This document shows, piece after piece, positions 1 to 8,359 of a stretch of DNA of 64,000 nucleotides. The DNA comes from Oceanimonas baumannii (GTDB taxonomy: Bacteria; Pseudomonadota; Gammaproteobacteria; Enterobacterales; Aeromonadaceae), in assembly GCF_002245495.1 (NCBI RefSeq), contig NZ_NQJF01000006.1, positions 1 to 64,000 of the forward strand. The letters run 5' to 3'. Every line of letters begins with the position of its first letter. Positions within the stretch are counted from its first letter, which is position 1. The translations under genes were made by a program, and so were the position numbers. A model generated the notes under the pieces. It worked only from the letters and a program-made list of their open reading frames with translations. It was not told the origin of the DNA and ran no database searches.

Positions 1-85
1 GAGACCAGGACGTTGATAGGCAGGGTGTGGAAGCGCTGTGAGGCGTGCAGCTAACCTGTACTAATTACCCGTGCGGCTTAACCAT
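1..85 (+). rRNA. 23S ribosomal RNA, 3' end (partial)
   Basis: The first bases match the conserved 3' end of bacterial 23S rRNA: the gagaccaggacgttgatagg block and the terminal gcggcttaacc block are both present. The 5' part lies outside the window. The exact 3' end near base 85 is placed by comparison with the E. coli terminus. A spacer of about 83 bp without a tRNA separates it from 5S. Confidence 0.93.
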
Positions 86-168
86 ACAACACCCAAGAAG
101 TGTGAGGCCTTGCAGGTCGAGACTACAAGCAGCATTCATCAAACAGCTTTTTCCGAATTAAAGTTTAA

Positions 169-287
169 TGCCTGGCGGCCATAGCGTTGTGGAACCACCT
201 GATTCCATGCCGAACTCAGTAGTGAAACGCGACCGCGCCGATGATAGTGTGGCAGCTGCCATGTGAAAGTAGGTCACTGCCAGGCAC
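169..287 (+). rRNA. 5S ribosomal RNA
   Basis: The gene starts with tgcctggcggcc and ends with the complementary ctgccaggca, forming the closing helix of 5S rRNA. The internal ccatgccgaactcagtagtgaaac block is the conserved loop region. The length of about 119 nt is normal. It is the last gene of the rrn operon, because a terminator follows at once and no distal tRNA is seen. Confidence 0.96.
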
Positions 288-294
288 CCAATTA

Positions 295-326
295 AAAAGC
301 CCTTCACGTCTGTGAAGGGCTTTTTT
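295..326 (+). terminator. rrn operon intrinsic terminator
   Basis: A perfect 10-bp stem (agcccttcac / gtgaagggct) with a 4-nt loop is followed by six T residues. It lies eight bases after the 5S gene. Confidence 0.93.
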
Positions 327-600
327 CGTTGTTCTAACCCCTTCGTTCTACTGCCATTGCACCTACATCACTATTAAACACGACTCGCTCTGTACCCATC
401 TATTGAAAAAAATGGCTTCTGTGTGCTGTCTGAACCACTAGGTCGGGTGCCGGTTAGTCTCTAGTGTATACAATTTATATCTAAATTTTACCTTTGTGTG
501 GCTTGTTACGTGTTACGGAAAAAGATGGACATAGATCACATTGGTTCCATTTTTGTGTACAACTGATTCACATTGATATAACACTGGTGTTTTTTTTACG
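327..600. other. Intergenic region, no gene recognised
   Basis: This AT-rich stretch separates the rrn terminator from the purine permease leader. No conserved reading frame is seen. An inverted repeat aacac-tg-gtgtt at 580-591, followed by eight or nine T residues, lies just upstream of the presumed promoter and could be an operator or a weak terminator. The hexamers TTGTGT (553-558) and TATAAC (577-582), 18 bp apart, are one possible sigma-70 promoter. Confidence 0.4.
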
Positions 601-611
601 GTATTATCTAA

Positions 612-751
612 ATGACTCCACACTCGGCATCCGCCCTGAAGTGGAAATTGGAGGGTAGTGCCACCGTCTCAACAGGATGTTGGTCAATAATAAAATAGCG
701 GCTCGGATCAAAAGGTCGCTCATTGGCAACGATTAATACAAGGGATCTGTT
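612..751 (+). promoter_or_regulatory. Structured 5' leader of the purine permease gene (candidate riboswitch and/or CsrA target)
   Basis: The leader of about 140 nt can form several hairpins. The gccct/agggt helix (633-637/652-656) sits inside ggca/tgcc (626-629/659-662). A second helix is caaca-gga-tgttg (670-682), and a third is agcg/cgct (697-700/717-720). The segment gtgga at 641-645 could alternatively pair with tccac at 617-621 or in part with ccac at 661-664, which would allow switching. Five GGA triplets occur, one in the loop of a perfect hairpin and one in the Shine-Dalgarno aaggga (740-745). Purine genes follow, so a xanthine-sensing riboswitch is a reasonable hypothesis, but no family consensus was confirmed. 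A possible -10 is tattat at 602-607. Confidence 0.4.
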
Positions 752-2185
752 ATGACCCAGGATACGAAAACCACACAAGTAAAAAATCACGATCTGCTTT
801 ATTCATTACACGACAAACCCAGCTTCTGGCCGTCAACTTTTGCTGCTTTGCAGCACGTGCTGGCCAGTCTGGTTGGAGTGATAACCCCTACCCTGATTGT
901 GGGTGGTGTGCTCGGCCTTGGTGAACATATTCCTTATCTGATTAGTATGGCGCTGATGGTCTCCGGCGTGGGTACTTTTATTCAGTGCCGGCGTATCGGT
1001 CCGGTCGGTGCCGGTATGCTGTGTCTGCAGGGCACCAGTTTTGCTTTTTTGACCGCTGTGCTTTCCGCTGGCTTTATCGTTAAAAACCGGGGTGGAACTC
1101 CAGAGGATATCCTGGCTACCATTTTCGGCGTCAGCTTCTGTGCCGCTTTTATTGAAGTATTCCTGAGCCGTTTTGTACACAAGCTGCAGAAAGTAATCAC
1201 TCCCGTAGTAACCGGCACCATCATTATTCTTATTGGTATTCCACTGATCAAGGTGGCCATGACCGATATCGGGGGTGGTTTTTCAGCACTGAAGACCGAC
1301 AACTTTGGTTCCTTCGATAACCTGCTGCTGGCAGGTATCGTGCTGGTCAGCGTTATTTTGCTGAACCGTTCCAAGAACCCGATGATTCGTCTGGCTGCCG
1401 TGGTGATTGGTCTGGTTCTGGGGATGCTGGCTGCATTCTTTATGGGGCGTCTGGACTTTTCCCACGTAGCCGATTTGCCGCTAGTATCTATTCCGGTTCC
1501 CTTCAAGTTCGGTTTTCAGTTTGATCTGGCTGCCTTTATTCCGCTGGCCATCCTGTTCTGCGTGAGTGCCATGGAAACTACCGGTGACCTGACAGCCAAC
1601 TCGACCATTTCCCGTGAGCCGGTGAAGGGCCCTGTTTACATCAACCGTATCCGTGGTGGTGTTTTGGCCGATGGTGTTAATTCCATGATTGCCGCCGTGT
1701 TCAACAGTATGCCGTCAACCACGTTCAGCCAGAATAATGGCGTTATTGCTCTGACTGGTGTGGCCAGCCGTTATGTGGGGATATATGTTGCCGCTATCCT
1801 GTTTATCATGGGCCTGTTCCCTATTATCGGCGGTGTGCTGCAAACCATGCCCAAGCCGGTACTGGGTGGCGCTACTCTGATCATGTTTGGGACTGTGGCC
1901 GTGGCCGGTATCCGTGTACTGTCCCAGGCACAATTGGATCGTCGTAATATGATGATTGTGGCCATCTCCGTCGGCCTGGGCATCGGAGTATCGACCGTTC
2001 CCGAAGTATTGCAGGCACTGCCGGACATGATAGAAAATATTCTGAAATCACCGGTTGCCATGGGCGCTATTGCTGCCATTTCTCTGAGCCTTATTTTGCC
2101 CGAGGGACACACTCAGGAAGACGAGGAGCAAGCTGAAGAAGAAGCTCCGGCTTCTGGTAAAAAAAAATTAGGTGAGGTAGGTTAA
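752..2185 (+). CDS. NCS2-family xanthine/purine permease (XanP-like)
   Basis: This is an integral membrane nucleobase symporter of the NCS2 family (477 aa, about 14 helices). It shows the family signature QNNGVIALTGVASRYVG near residue 330, and GPVGAGMLCLQGTSF near residue 87 as in the xanthine permeases XanP/XanQ of E. coli. The QNNG motif and the PxLGGATLxMFGT segment favour xanthine or uric acid over uracil as substrate. The hydrophilic C-terminal tail is rich in Glu (about residues 450-470). The start ATG has the Shine-Dalgarno aaggga 6 nt upstream. The next gene, 8-oxoguanine deaminase, is in the same direction 123 bp downstream, so the pair probably imports and processes oxidised purines. 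The exact substrate cannot be read from sequence. Confidence 0.88.
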   Translation: MTQDTKTTQVKNHDLLYSLHDKPSFWPSTFAALQHVLASLVGVITPTLIVGGVLGLGEHIPYLISMALMVSGVGTFIQCRRIGPVGAGMLCLQGTSFAFLTAVLSAGFIVKNRGGTPEDILATIFGVSFCAAFIEVFLSRFVHKLQKVITPVVTGTIIILIGIPLIKVAMTDIGGGFSALKTDNFGSFDNLLLAGIVLVSVILLNRSKNPMIRLAAVVIGLVLGMLAAFFMGRLDFSHVADLPLVSIPVPFKFGFQFDLAAFIPLAILFCVSAMETTGDLTANSTISREPVKGPVYINRIRGGVLADGVNSMIAAVFNSMPSTTFSQNNGVIALTGVASRYVGIYVAAILFIMGLFPIIGGVLQTMPKPVLGGATLIMFGTVAVAGIRVLSQAQLDRRNMMIVAISVGLGIGVSTVPEVLQALPDMIENILKSPVAMGAIAAISLSLILPEGHTQEDEEQAEEEAPASGKKKLGEVG

Positions 2186-2221
2186 CACTCACTTTCATAT
2201 TGGTGCCTGATACGGCTCAAT

Positions 2222-2256
2222 CCCCTGGCGTACCTTCCCGGGTTGTACGTCAGGGG
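2222..2256 (+). other. Intercistronic hairpin between permease and deaminase genes
   Basis: A 12-bp stem with one G-T pair (cccctggcgtac / gtacgtcagggg) and an 11-nt loop lies in the 123-bp gap. No T-run follows, so it is not a classical terminator. It may stabilise or process the mRNA, or lower expression of the second gene. Confidence 0.6.
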
Positions 2257-2308
2257 CTTCTACATCCGGGGGATGCCAACTTTCCTGTTATATGGAGTAG
2301 AAAGTCTG

Positions 2309-3655
2309 ATGCAAAACCCCAATAACACTCTCTGGATTAAGTCTCCTCTTGCTACGCTGAACCTTGCCTGTGCCGGAGGAGTAGTCGTCAGGGGAAATAC
2401 CATTGTCGAACTGGTCGCCGAAGGTAATACGCCTAACAGTCAGATTGACGAGACCTTTGATGCCAGCCAGCATGTGATGCTGCCAGGTCTGATCAATGCT
2501 CATCATCATTTTTATCAGACCCTGACCCGCGCTCATCCGGTGGCACTGAACAAAGAGTTGTTTTCCTGGTTGACCTCCCTGTATCCGGTATGGGCGAAAC
2601 TGCAGCCAGAGATGGTGGAAGTGTCCACTCAAATTGCGTTGTCTGAGTTACTGTTGTCGGGATGTACCACTGCCAATGATCATCATTACCTGTTTCCGCG
2701 AGGGCTGGAGCAGGCCATTGATATTCAGGTGGAACAGTCCCGCAAACTGGGTGTGCGTGTTCATCTTACCCGTGGCTCCATGAGCCTGGGTAAAGATCAA
2801 GGGGGACTGCCACCGCAGTCCACGGTTCAGAGTGAAGACACCATTCTTACCGATAGCGAGCGTCTTATTCATCGTTATCACGATCATGCCGATGGTGCCA
2901 TGGTCAGGGTTGCCCTGGCCCCCTGTTCTCCTTTTTCGGTCAGTACCGACCTAATGAAGTCCTCGGCACAGTTAGCCGAACAGCACGATGTGCAACTGCA
3001 CACTCATCTTGCCGAAACGCATGATGAGACCGAGTTTTGTCTCAAGATGTTCGGTCAGCGTCCGGTTGATTATCTTGAGTCTGTCGGCTGGCTGAACAAG
3101 CGTACCTGGCTGGCTCACGGTATCCACTTCAATGATGAAGAGATCCTGCGTCTGGGCAAGGCGGGAGTGGGTATTGCCCATTGCCCGTCTTCCAACATGC
3201 TGCTGGCATCGGGTCAGTGTCCGACTCTGGATCTGGAAGCGGCCGGCAGCCCGGTAGGTATAGGCGTTGACGGCTCGGCTTCCAATGACGGCTCCAATAT
3301 GATCATGGAGGTGCGTCAGGCCCTGTTGTTGCAGCGTCTGCGCTATGGTGCCAGCCGGATCACGCACCAGAAGGTGATTGACTGGGCAACCCGAGGCTCA
3401 GCCGCCTGTCTGGGGCGCGATGATATTGGTGAAATTACGGTGGGTAAACAGGCGGATCTGGCTTTTTTCCGGTTGAACGAGATCCAATTTGCCGGTGCAG
3501 GTGATCCGCTGGCAGCTCTTATCCTCTGCGGTGCTCAGCGTGCCGACAGGGTAATGGTAGCCGGTCGTTGGCGAGTTGCTGATGGCTGTATCGAAGGGCT
3601 CGATATTGAGGCGCTTAAAGCCCGGCAGCGAGAACTGGCGGCACAGTTACGCTAG
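2309..3655 (+). CDS. 8-oxoguanine deaminase (amidohydrolase superfamily)
   Basis: The product (448 aa) is a cytosolic zinc amidohydrolase that fits the 8-oxoguanine deaminase group exemplified by Pseudomonas PA0142, which converts 8-oxoguanine to uric acid. The metal-binding signature is visible: the HHH cluster in GLINAHHHFYQTLTRA, the later HTHLAETHDE and LAHGIHFND histidines, and the aspartate in GVDGSASND. The INAHHHFYQ context is typical of this group rather than of guanine deaminase. The ATG at 2309 is preferred over in-frame codons from 2243, because tggag lies 11 nt upstream and the family N-terminus aligns there. It is co-oriented with the purine permease. Related hydroxyatrazine or TRZ-type hydrolases share the fold, so the substrate is inferred. 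Confidence 0.87.
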   Translation: MQNPNNTLWIKSPLATLNLACAGGVVVRGNTIVELVAEGNTPNSQIDETFDASQHVMLPGLINAHHHFYQTLTRAHPVALNKELFSWLTSLYPVWAKLQPEMVEVSTQIALSELLLSGCTTANDHHYLFPRGLEQAIDIQVEQSRKLGVRVHLTRGSMSLGKDQGGLPPQSTVQSEDTILTDSERLIHRYHDHADGAMVRVALAPCSPFSVSTDLMKSSAQLAEQHDVQLHTHLAETHDETEFCLKMFGQRPVDYLESVGWLNKRTWLAHGIHFNDEEILRLGKAGVGIAHCPSSNMLLASGQCPTLDLEAAGSPVGIGVDGSASNDGSNMIMEVRQALLLQRLRYGASRITHQKVIDWATRGSAACLGRDDIGEITVGKQADLAFFRLNEIQFAGAGDPLAALILCGAQRADRVMVAGRWRVADGCIEGLDIEALKARQRELAAQLR

Positions 3656-3662
3656 AGTCCAG

Positions 3663-3686
3663 AAGAGTGCTTCGGCACTCTTTTTT
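3663..3686 (+). terminator. Intrinsic terminator after the deaminase gene
   Basis: The stem aagagtgc / gcactctt with a ttcg tetraloop is followed by a T-run. It closes the purine operon. Confidence 0.92.
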
Positions 3687-3769
3687 GTTGTTTGTCTCTT
3701 CATTGTTGAGCGGACTCCCATAACGCTTTTTGGTATAACCCTCTTCTTTTCTCCCAAGTGGATTTCAAA

Positions 3770-4474
3770 ATGCGGTGGGACTTTAAAGGCTGGCTCGGGC
3801 TGCAGCTGCTGGCCGCTGTGCTCCTTTTCACTTGGTGGCAGGGATACTGGTTGAGTCTGGATGAAGGTATCTTCTGGTGGTTCAACCGGCGACTGGTGAC
3901 CATCCCTGGCTTTGCTGAGTTGGTGGCTTTTTTGAATCAGCGCTGGATAGACGGTGTCGTAGCCTTGCTGATGGCGTTGTTTGTATTCCGCCATGCCGGG
4001 CTGATGCCGGGACGGGAGCGGATCCGAACGGTTTGCTTACTGCTGATTATGGCGGGTTGTTTTTCGTTACAGGCGGCAGCAGGCAAGGCGCTACCGGTGG
4101 AGCGGCCCAGTCCGACCCTGGTATATGAGCAGGCTGAACGAGTTACTCAGCTGATTCCCGAGTTGACATCCAAGGATGCGTCGGAGGATTCCTTCCCCAG
4201 TGATCACGGTATTGGCTTTGCCACTTTTCTGCTGTTTGCCATCTACCGCTTTCCGCGACGTTATCTCTATATTGTGATGCCCCTGGTGCTGGCTCTGGCT
4301 ATGCCGCGACTGATGTCAGGGGCTCACTGGTTTACCGATTTTATCTGTGGCTCTGTACCACTGGCACTGTTCACAGCTGCCTGGCTGTTCCATACGCCGC
4401 TGGCGAATTGGCTGACCGACATACTGGCAGAGCTGGTTGAAAAGTTATGGCGGCGCTGGCCGCCACAAAAGTGA
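3770..4474 (+). CDS. PAP2-family membrane phosphatase (LpxT/undecaprenyl-diphosphatase-like)
   Basis: This polytopic inner-membrane protein (234 aa) has the type 2 phosphatidic acid phosphatase motifs: a Lys followed by ERP (KALPVERP, about residue 106), FPSDHG (about 145) with the catalytic histidine, and RLMSGAHWFTD (about 188), which fits R-x5-H-x3-D. The Lys-to-RP spacing is one residue shorter than the usual K-x6-RP. Enzymes of this type dephosphorylate undecaprenyl pyrophosphate or phosphatidylglycerophosphate, or transfer phosphate to lipid A; which one applies is not clear. The ATG at 3770 is preferred over an in-frame GTG at 3758, because aagtgga lies at a suitable distance and nothing purine-rich precedes the GTG. 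The gene stands alone and converges on the CinA-like gene. Confidence 0.82.
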   Translation: MRWDFKGWLGLQLLAAVLLFTWWQGYWLSLDEGIFWWFNRRLVTIPGFAELVAFLNQRWIDGVVALLMALFVFRHAGLMPGRERIRTVCLLLIMAGCFSLQAAAGKALPVERPSPTLVYEQAERVTQLIPELTSKDASEDSFPSDHGIGFATFLLFAIYRFPRRYLYIVMPLVLALAMPRLMSGAHWFTDFICGSVPLALFTAAWLFHTPLANWLTDILAELVEKLWRRWPPQK

Positions 4475-4507
4475 ATACAAGAGCAGCAGAGCAGCCCTTG
4501 GTGTTAA

Positions 4508-5680
4508 TTACGGCAGGCTGATCTGCTCGCTGCGGGGAAGGATGTCATAGTCGATGATGACAGGTAATCCCTCCAGCTGCCGGCGTAACATGTCAAAGGC
4601 GGCAAAGGCCAGCAACCGGCGGCGCATCAGCGGATCGCGAAAGTGCACCTTCAGCGTTTGGGCCTGGCAGCCGTTCGGGGTCAGCAGTGCCATCGGGACT
4701 CCCTGTGGGCCTTCAGCCCCAATGGCCAGTGTGGTTGCCCTGCCAGAGCCTTTCAGCCATTGCGCCAGGTCCTCGGCGGTATCCGGCAGGCCAGCGAGAT
4801 AATGCCCTTCAAACTCGGGAGTCAGCGTATGCAGGGTATCGGTCAGTCGACCGCCGCTGGCATCTTCAAAAATCACCAGGTCACGATCGTGCAGCAGAGA
4901 TGAAAGCGCTGCGAATTGCAGTTCATCCCGGGCGACCAAATGGTTGCCTACCTCTTTCAGTAACTGTGCTTCGGCCACGGCGATGGCATCAGCATCATCG
5001 GTGTCGATAATCAGCTTCAGCTCTATGGTGGGGGCGTTGGCCCGGTAACCCAGGATAATACCGGCTGGCCAGGACAGGGAATCCAGCTGGTCACTCAGAC
5101 CTGACTCTGAAAGTCCGAACAGAAAGTAACGGCGAACCTGGCTTTTTCCCTGCTGTCCCAGGCGGTTGCGCATTCTGGGCAGAATTTCCTGATCCATCAT
5201 TTTCTTCAGTTCAGATGGTACACCGGGGGTAAAGAAAAACAGTGACCGGTTATATTGCACTGAAAAGCCACAGGCGGTGCCTATGGGATTATCCACCACT
5301 TCTGCCCCTTCCGGCAGCATGGCCTGCTTGATATTGCTTTCTGGCATGGTGCGGCTGCGGCCGGCGTATTTCTCCCGCATGACCTTTAGCCACCACTCAT
5401 TCAGCACCAGCGGCACAGCAGCGGTCTCGGCCATGGCTGCGGCACTGATATCGTCCGAAGTCGGCCCCAGGCCACCGTTAACGATCACGATGTCGGCGCA
5501 GTGGCTGCGCTGTTCAAACAATGCCACCAGATCGGCCTTGTTATCGCCCACTGTAAAACGCCGGCGCACCTGCCAGCCCTGCTCCAGCAGTCTCTGCGAG
5601 AGCCAGCCGGCATTGGTATCGGTTATCAGGCCGGTAAGCACTTCATCACCGGTGCTGATCAATTCAATCACAGGGTCCAT
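4508..5680 (-). CDS. yfaY: CinA-family protein (YfaY-like)
   Basis: The N-terminal part (residues 1-170) is a MoaB/CinA molybdopterin-binding-like domain with STGDEVLTGLITDTNAGWLS and NGGLGPTSDD. The C-terminal part corresponds to the PncC-like region (about 250-390) but is divergent, and the nicotinamide mononucleotide deamidase active-site pattern is not obvious. The length of 390 aa agrees with E. coli YfaY (about 400), the enterobacterial paralogue that lacks deamidase activity. The role is therefore uncertain; related CinA proteins act in pyridine nucleotide salvage. It is divergent from metA with a 141-bp intergenic region and convergent with the PAP2 gene. Confidence 0.85.
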   Translation of the reverse strand: MDPVIELISTGDEVLTGLITDTNAGWLSQRLLEQGWQVRRRFTVGDNKADLVALFEQRSHCADIVIVNGGLGPTSDDISAAAMAETAAVPLVLNEWWLKVMREKYAGRSRTMPESNIKQAMLPEGAEVVDNPIGTACGFSVQYNRSLFFFTPGVPSELKKMMDQEILPRMRNRLGQQGKSQVRRYFLFGLSESGLSDQLDSLSWPAGIILGYRANAPTIELKLIIDTDDADAIAVAEAQLLKEVGNHLVARDELQFAALSSLLHDRDLVIFEDASGGRLTDTLHTLTPEFEGHYLAGLPDTAEDLAQWLKGSGRATTLAIGAEGPQGVPMALLTPNGCQAQTLKVHFRDPLMRRRLLAFAAFDMLRRQLEGLPVIIDYDILPRSEQISLP

Positions 5681-5769
5681 ATGTAAATCCTTGAAGAAAA
5701 ACGCTCAAATTCTATCGTATCTTTTGACCGCAACACAGGTTACTGATGACAAGCGGTGGTTCATATTGT

Positions 5770-5793
5770 AGATTTCTAGATGTCTAGACTTTT
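5770..5793 (+). promoter_or_regulatory. MetJ operator (three tandem met boxes) upstream of metA
   Basis: Three contiguous 8-mers match the met box consensus AGACGTCT: AGATTTCT (5770-5777, 6/8), AGATGTCT (5778-5785, 7/8) and AGACTTTT (5786-5793, 6/8). They end 28 bp before the metA start codon. MetJ with S-adenosylmethionine binds adjacent boxes cooperatively, so repression of metA by methionine is expected. Confidence 0.85.
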
Positions 5794-5821
5794 TTACCGA
5801 TGCAGTACATGGAGTAAGCAC

Positions 5822-6775
5822 ATGCCCATCAGAATTCCGGATCGCCTGCCGGCGGCCAATGTCCTGAGCCAGGAAAATATCTTCGTGATGACGGAGACGC
5901 GCGCGGTTAATCAGGATATAAGACCGATGCGGGTGCTGCTGCTCAACCTGATGCCCAAAAAGATTGAAACGGAAAACCAGTTGTTGCGGATGTTGTCGAA
6001 CTCGCCACTGCAGATAGGGGTAGATCTGCTGCGCATCGACAACCGGCCATCAAAAAATACTCCACAGTCTCATCTGGAACACTTTTATTTCGATTTTGAT
6101 CAAATAAAGGATCAATTTTACGACGGGCTGATCATTACAGGTGCCCCGCTGGGACTCACCGATTTTTGCGATGTGGTGTACTGGGATAAAATTGAGCAGG
6201 TTGTGGAATGGTCCAAAAGCCATGTGACCTCCACCCTGTTTTTATGCTGGGCGGCTCAGGCCGGTATGAAGATTCTTTATGGTCTTGATAAACGTACCCG
6301 GCTGGAAAAACTTTCCGGTGTCTATGAGCATCAGAATATGGGCCAATATGAGCCTCTGGTGAGGGGGTTTGATGATGTGTTTCTGGCTCCTCATTCCCGT
6401 TATGCCGACTTTCCGCTGGATCTGATTCAGGAAAAAACCAACCTTAAGGTGCTGGCTGGCTCTGAACAGGTAGGTATGTATCTGGCGGTCAGCCCGGACC
6501 GGCGGCAGGTATTTGTTACCGGGCACCCGGAATATGACCCGGATACCCTGCATCAGGAATATATGCGGGATCTGGCGGCTGGTATTGAACCCATGATGCC
6601 GGCCAATTACTACCCGGATAACAATCCCGACAAGCCTCCCCGGGCAACCTGGCGCAGCCACGGTCATCTGCTGTTTTCCAACTGGCTCAACTACCATGTT
6701 TACCAGCTGACACCCTACGATCTGAACACGCTCAGTGCAGCAGGAGATACCCTGACCAAAGACTGGGAAGACTGA
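5822..6775 (+). CDS. metA: Homoserine O-succinyltransferase
   Basis: MetA acylates L-homoserine with succinyl-CoA, the first committed step of methionine synthesis, in the cytosol. The protein (317 aa; E. coli 309) follows the E. coli sequence throughout: start [11 protein letters not shown], then [13 protein letters not shown], the nucleophile in [11 protein letters not shown] (Cys about 142), [19 protein letters not shown] and the VTGHPEYD segment. The ATG at 5822 is chosen over the earlier in-frame codon at 5780 because it matches the E. coli N-terminus and has ggag 7 nt upstream. The three-box MetJ operator lies directly upstream. MetH is encoded about 2.5 kb away. A strict succinyl versus acetyl donor assignment rests on family identity. 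Confidence 0.96.
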   Translation: MPIRIPDRLPAANVLSQENIFVMTETRAVNQDIRPMRVLLLNLMPKKIETENQLLRMLSNSPLQIGVDLLRIDNRPSKNTPQSHLEHFYFDFDQIKDQFYDGLIITGAPLGLTDFCDVVYWDKIEQVVEWSKSHVTSTLFLCWAAQAGMKILYGLDKRTRLEKLSGVYEHQNMGQYEPLVRGFDDVFLAPHSRYADFPLDLIQEKTNLKVLAGSEQVGMYLAVSPDRRQVFVTGHPEYDPDTLHQEYMRDLAAGIEPMMPANYYPDNNPDKPPRATWRSHGHLLFSNWLNYHVYQLTPYDLNTLSAAGDTLTKDWED

Positions 6776-6780
6776 ACAAG

Positions 6781-6805
6781 AAAAGGGGCCGGCAGGCCCC
6801 TTTTT
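6781..6805. terminator. Bidirectional terminator between metA and the antiporter gene
   Basis: The stem aaaaggggcc / ggcccctttt has a 4-nt loop, with an A-run before and a T-run after. It can serve both convergent genes. Confidence 0.92.
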
Positions 6806-6826
6806 GATTTGAATGAACGGCCGGTG

Positions 6827-8116
6827 TTATTCGATGGGAAAGCCGGCCTTTTCTGCCGCTTTGGCTTTGTTTATCATCGGAGTGATGGTCATGCCCTGCA
6901 CAATAATAGAGAACAGCACGATGGCGTAGGTCATCATCAATATCAAATCGCGTAAATCTACCTGACCGTCGCTGCCCAGCTTCACACCGGCCGGAATCGA
7001 CAGTGCCATGGCCAGTGACAGGCCACCGCGCAGGCCGCCCCAGGTCAGGATCCGGATCGAATATTTATTGTAGCTGCGTACCCGGCGGAAGCCGGTGTAA
7101 GGCAGCGCCACACTGACAAAACGGCCGGCCAGTACCAGCGGGACTGACAGCAGCACCAGAATCCAGGCCTGCCAGTGGAACTGCACCAGTAACATGGCCA
7201 GGCCGATCAGCAGGAATAGCAGGGCATTCAGGAACTCGTCCAGCAGGTGCCAGAAGTGGTCCAGATACTTCTGGCTTTGCTCTGAAAAGCCGGTATAGCG
7301 AGTCCAGTTGCCGATAATAATACCTGCCACCACCATGGCCAGGGCACCGGACACGCCCAGCACGTTGGCCATGGCAAAACCGGCGGTGGGGACGCACAAG
7401 GTCATCAGCAGCTCCATGGAGCCGTCGTCGGTCGCACTGATCATGATATGGCACATCAGCCCCAGTAAGGCACCAAAGATAATGCCGCCCACGGCTTCAT
7501 GCGTGAACAACGCCATCACAGAGCCGAAACTGGCTTCGTTACCGTTGAAAGCCACTGCAAAAATGGTCAGGAAAGCGACCAGACCGATACCGTCGTTAAA
7601 CAGTGACTCGCCTTCAACCTGAATGGCGATTTGCTCCGGTGCTCCCAGTTTCTTAACAATGGCCAGCACCGCGATGGGATCGGTGGGAGAGATAAGGGTG
7701 CCAAACAGCAGGCAATAGATAAAGGGAATGGGAATGGCTGCTACATAACCCAGCAGCCAGAGGCCACCAGCAACCACCAGGGTTGAAATAATGACGCCAA
7801 AAATGACCAGGACCGAGATCTCCCATTTTTGGCTTTTCAGCGCTGGCAGATTAATACCAAGACCGCCGGCAAACAGCAGAAATCCGAGGATGCCCTGCAG
7901 CAGGAAAGATCCGAAATCAACGGTTTTGATGACTTCCACTGCATGTTCCTGCAAGCCAGGCCAGGTTGTTTTACCCAGGATCAGCATAAATACTGAAATG
8001 GCGAGGGCACCGGAGGTAATGGCAATGGTGGTCTGAATTTTCATGATGTACTGATTGACGAAGGCAATGGTGATTGCCATGGCCGCCAAAAAGCAAAGAG
8101 TGTAATAAACGCTCAT
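6827..8116 (-). CDS. CPA1-family sodium/proton antiporter (NhaP-like)
   Basis: The product (429 aa, about 12 transmembrane helices) is a monovalent cation/proton antiporter of the CPA1 family. Key segments are GTLISPTDPIAVLA (about residues 138-151), VEGESLFNDGIGLV with the acidic ion-binding residue (about 168-181), and the late GGLRGGLSLAMAL arginine motif (about 350-362). This arrangement is characteristic of NhaP/NHE-type exchangers at the inner membrane that help pH and Na+ homeostasis. It is monocistronic, divergent from metH with 243 bp between, and shares a terminator with metA. Whether Na+, K+ or Li+ is the preferred ion cannot be read from sequence. Confidence 0.88.
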   Translation of the reverse strand: MSVYYTLCFLAAMAITIAFVNQYIMKIQTTIAITSGALAISVFMLILGKTTWPGLQEHAVEVIKTVDFGSFLLQGILGFLLFAGGLGINLPALKSQKWEISVLVIFGVIISTLVVAGGLWLLGYVAAIPIPFIYCLLFGTLISPTDPIAVLAIVKKLGAPEQIAIQVEGESLFNDGIGLVAFLTIFAVAFNGNEASFGSVMALFTHEAVGGIIFGALLGLMCHIMISATDDGSMELLMTLCVPTAGFAMANVLGVSGALAMVVAGIIIGNWTRYTGFSEQSQKYLDHFWHLLDEFLNALLFLLIGLAMLLVQFHWQAWILVLLSVPLVLAGRFVSVALPYTGFRRVRSYNKYSIRILTWGGLRGGLSLAMALSIPAGVKLGSDGQVDLRDLILMMTYAIVLFSIIVQGMTITPMINKAKAAEKAGFPIE

Positions 8117-8271
8117 CTAAAGGCACTTCCGACAGGTTATTTTATTATTTGCAAGCGAGGTTGGCCGAATCTGTTCGACTGTGCATAGTTTGCCCTATCA
8201 GCACCTGCTTCACTAGCAAAATTGCAACAAACCTGAGCATTTTTACACCTCGTTTACCGCTTTGATACATC

Positions 8272-8287
8272 GGCCATGCAGATGGCC
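8272..8287. repeat. Inverted repeat upstream of metH
   Basis: A perfect 6-bp inverted repeat (ggccat-gcag-atggcc) lies 73 bp before the metH start codon in the 243-bp divergent intergenic region. It is a possible operator. No MetR-type TGAA-N5-TTCA site, met box or cobalamin riboswitch was recognised here. An extended -10-like tgttagcat lies at 8310-8318. Confidence 0.4.
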
Positions 8288-8359
8288 AGAGTTCCAACTG
8301 TCTAAATTGTGTTAGCATGAATGCCGTATACAGGAATCAGGTTGTAACAGGAGTCAGCA

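Noticed and set aside
86-168. tRNA gene in the 23S-5S spacer
   Set aside because: The spacer is only about 83 nt and shows no cloverleaf or TψC-type GGTTCGA motif.
8117-8359. Cobalamin or SAM riboswitch before metH
   Set aside because: The region is short and shows only one small inverted repeat. No B12-box or SAM-box elements were recognised.
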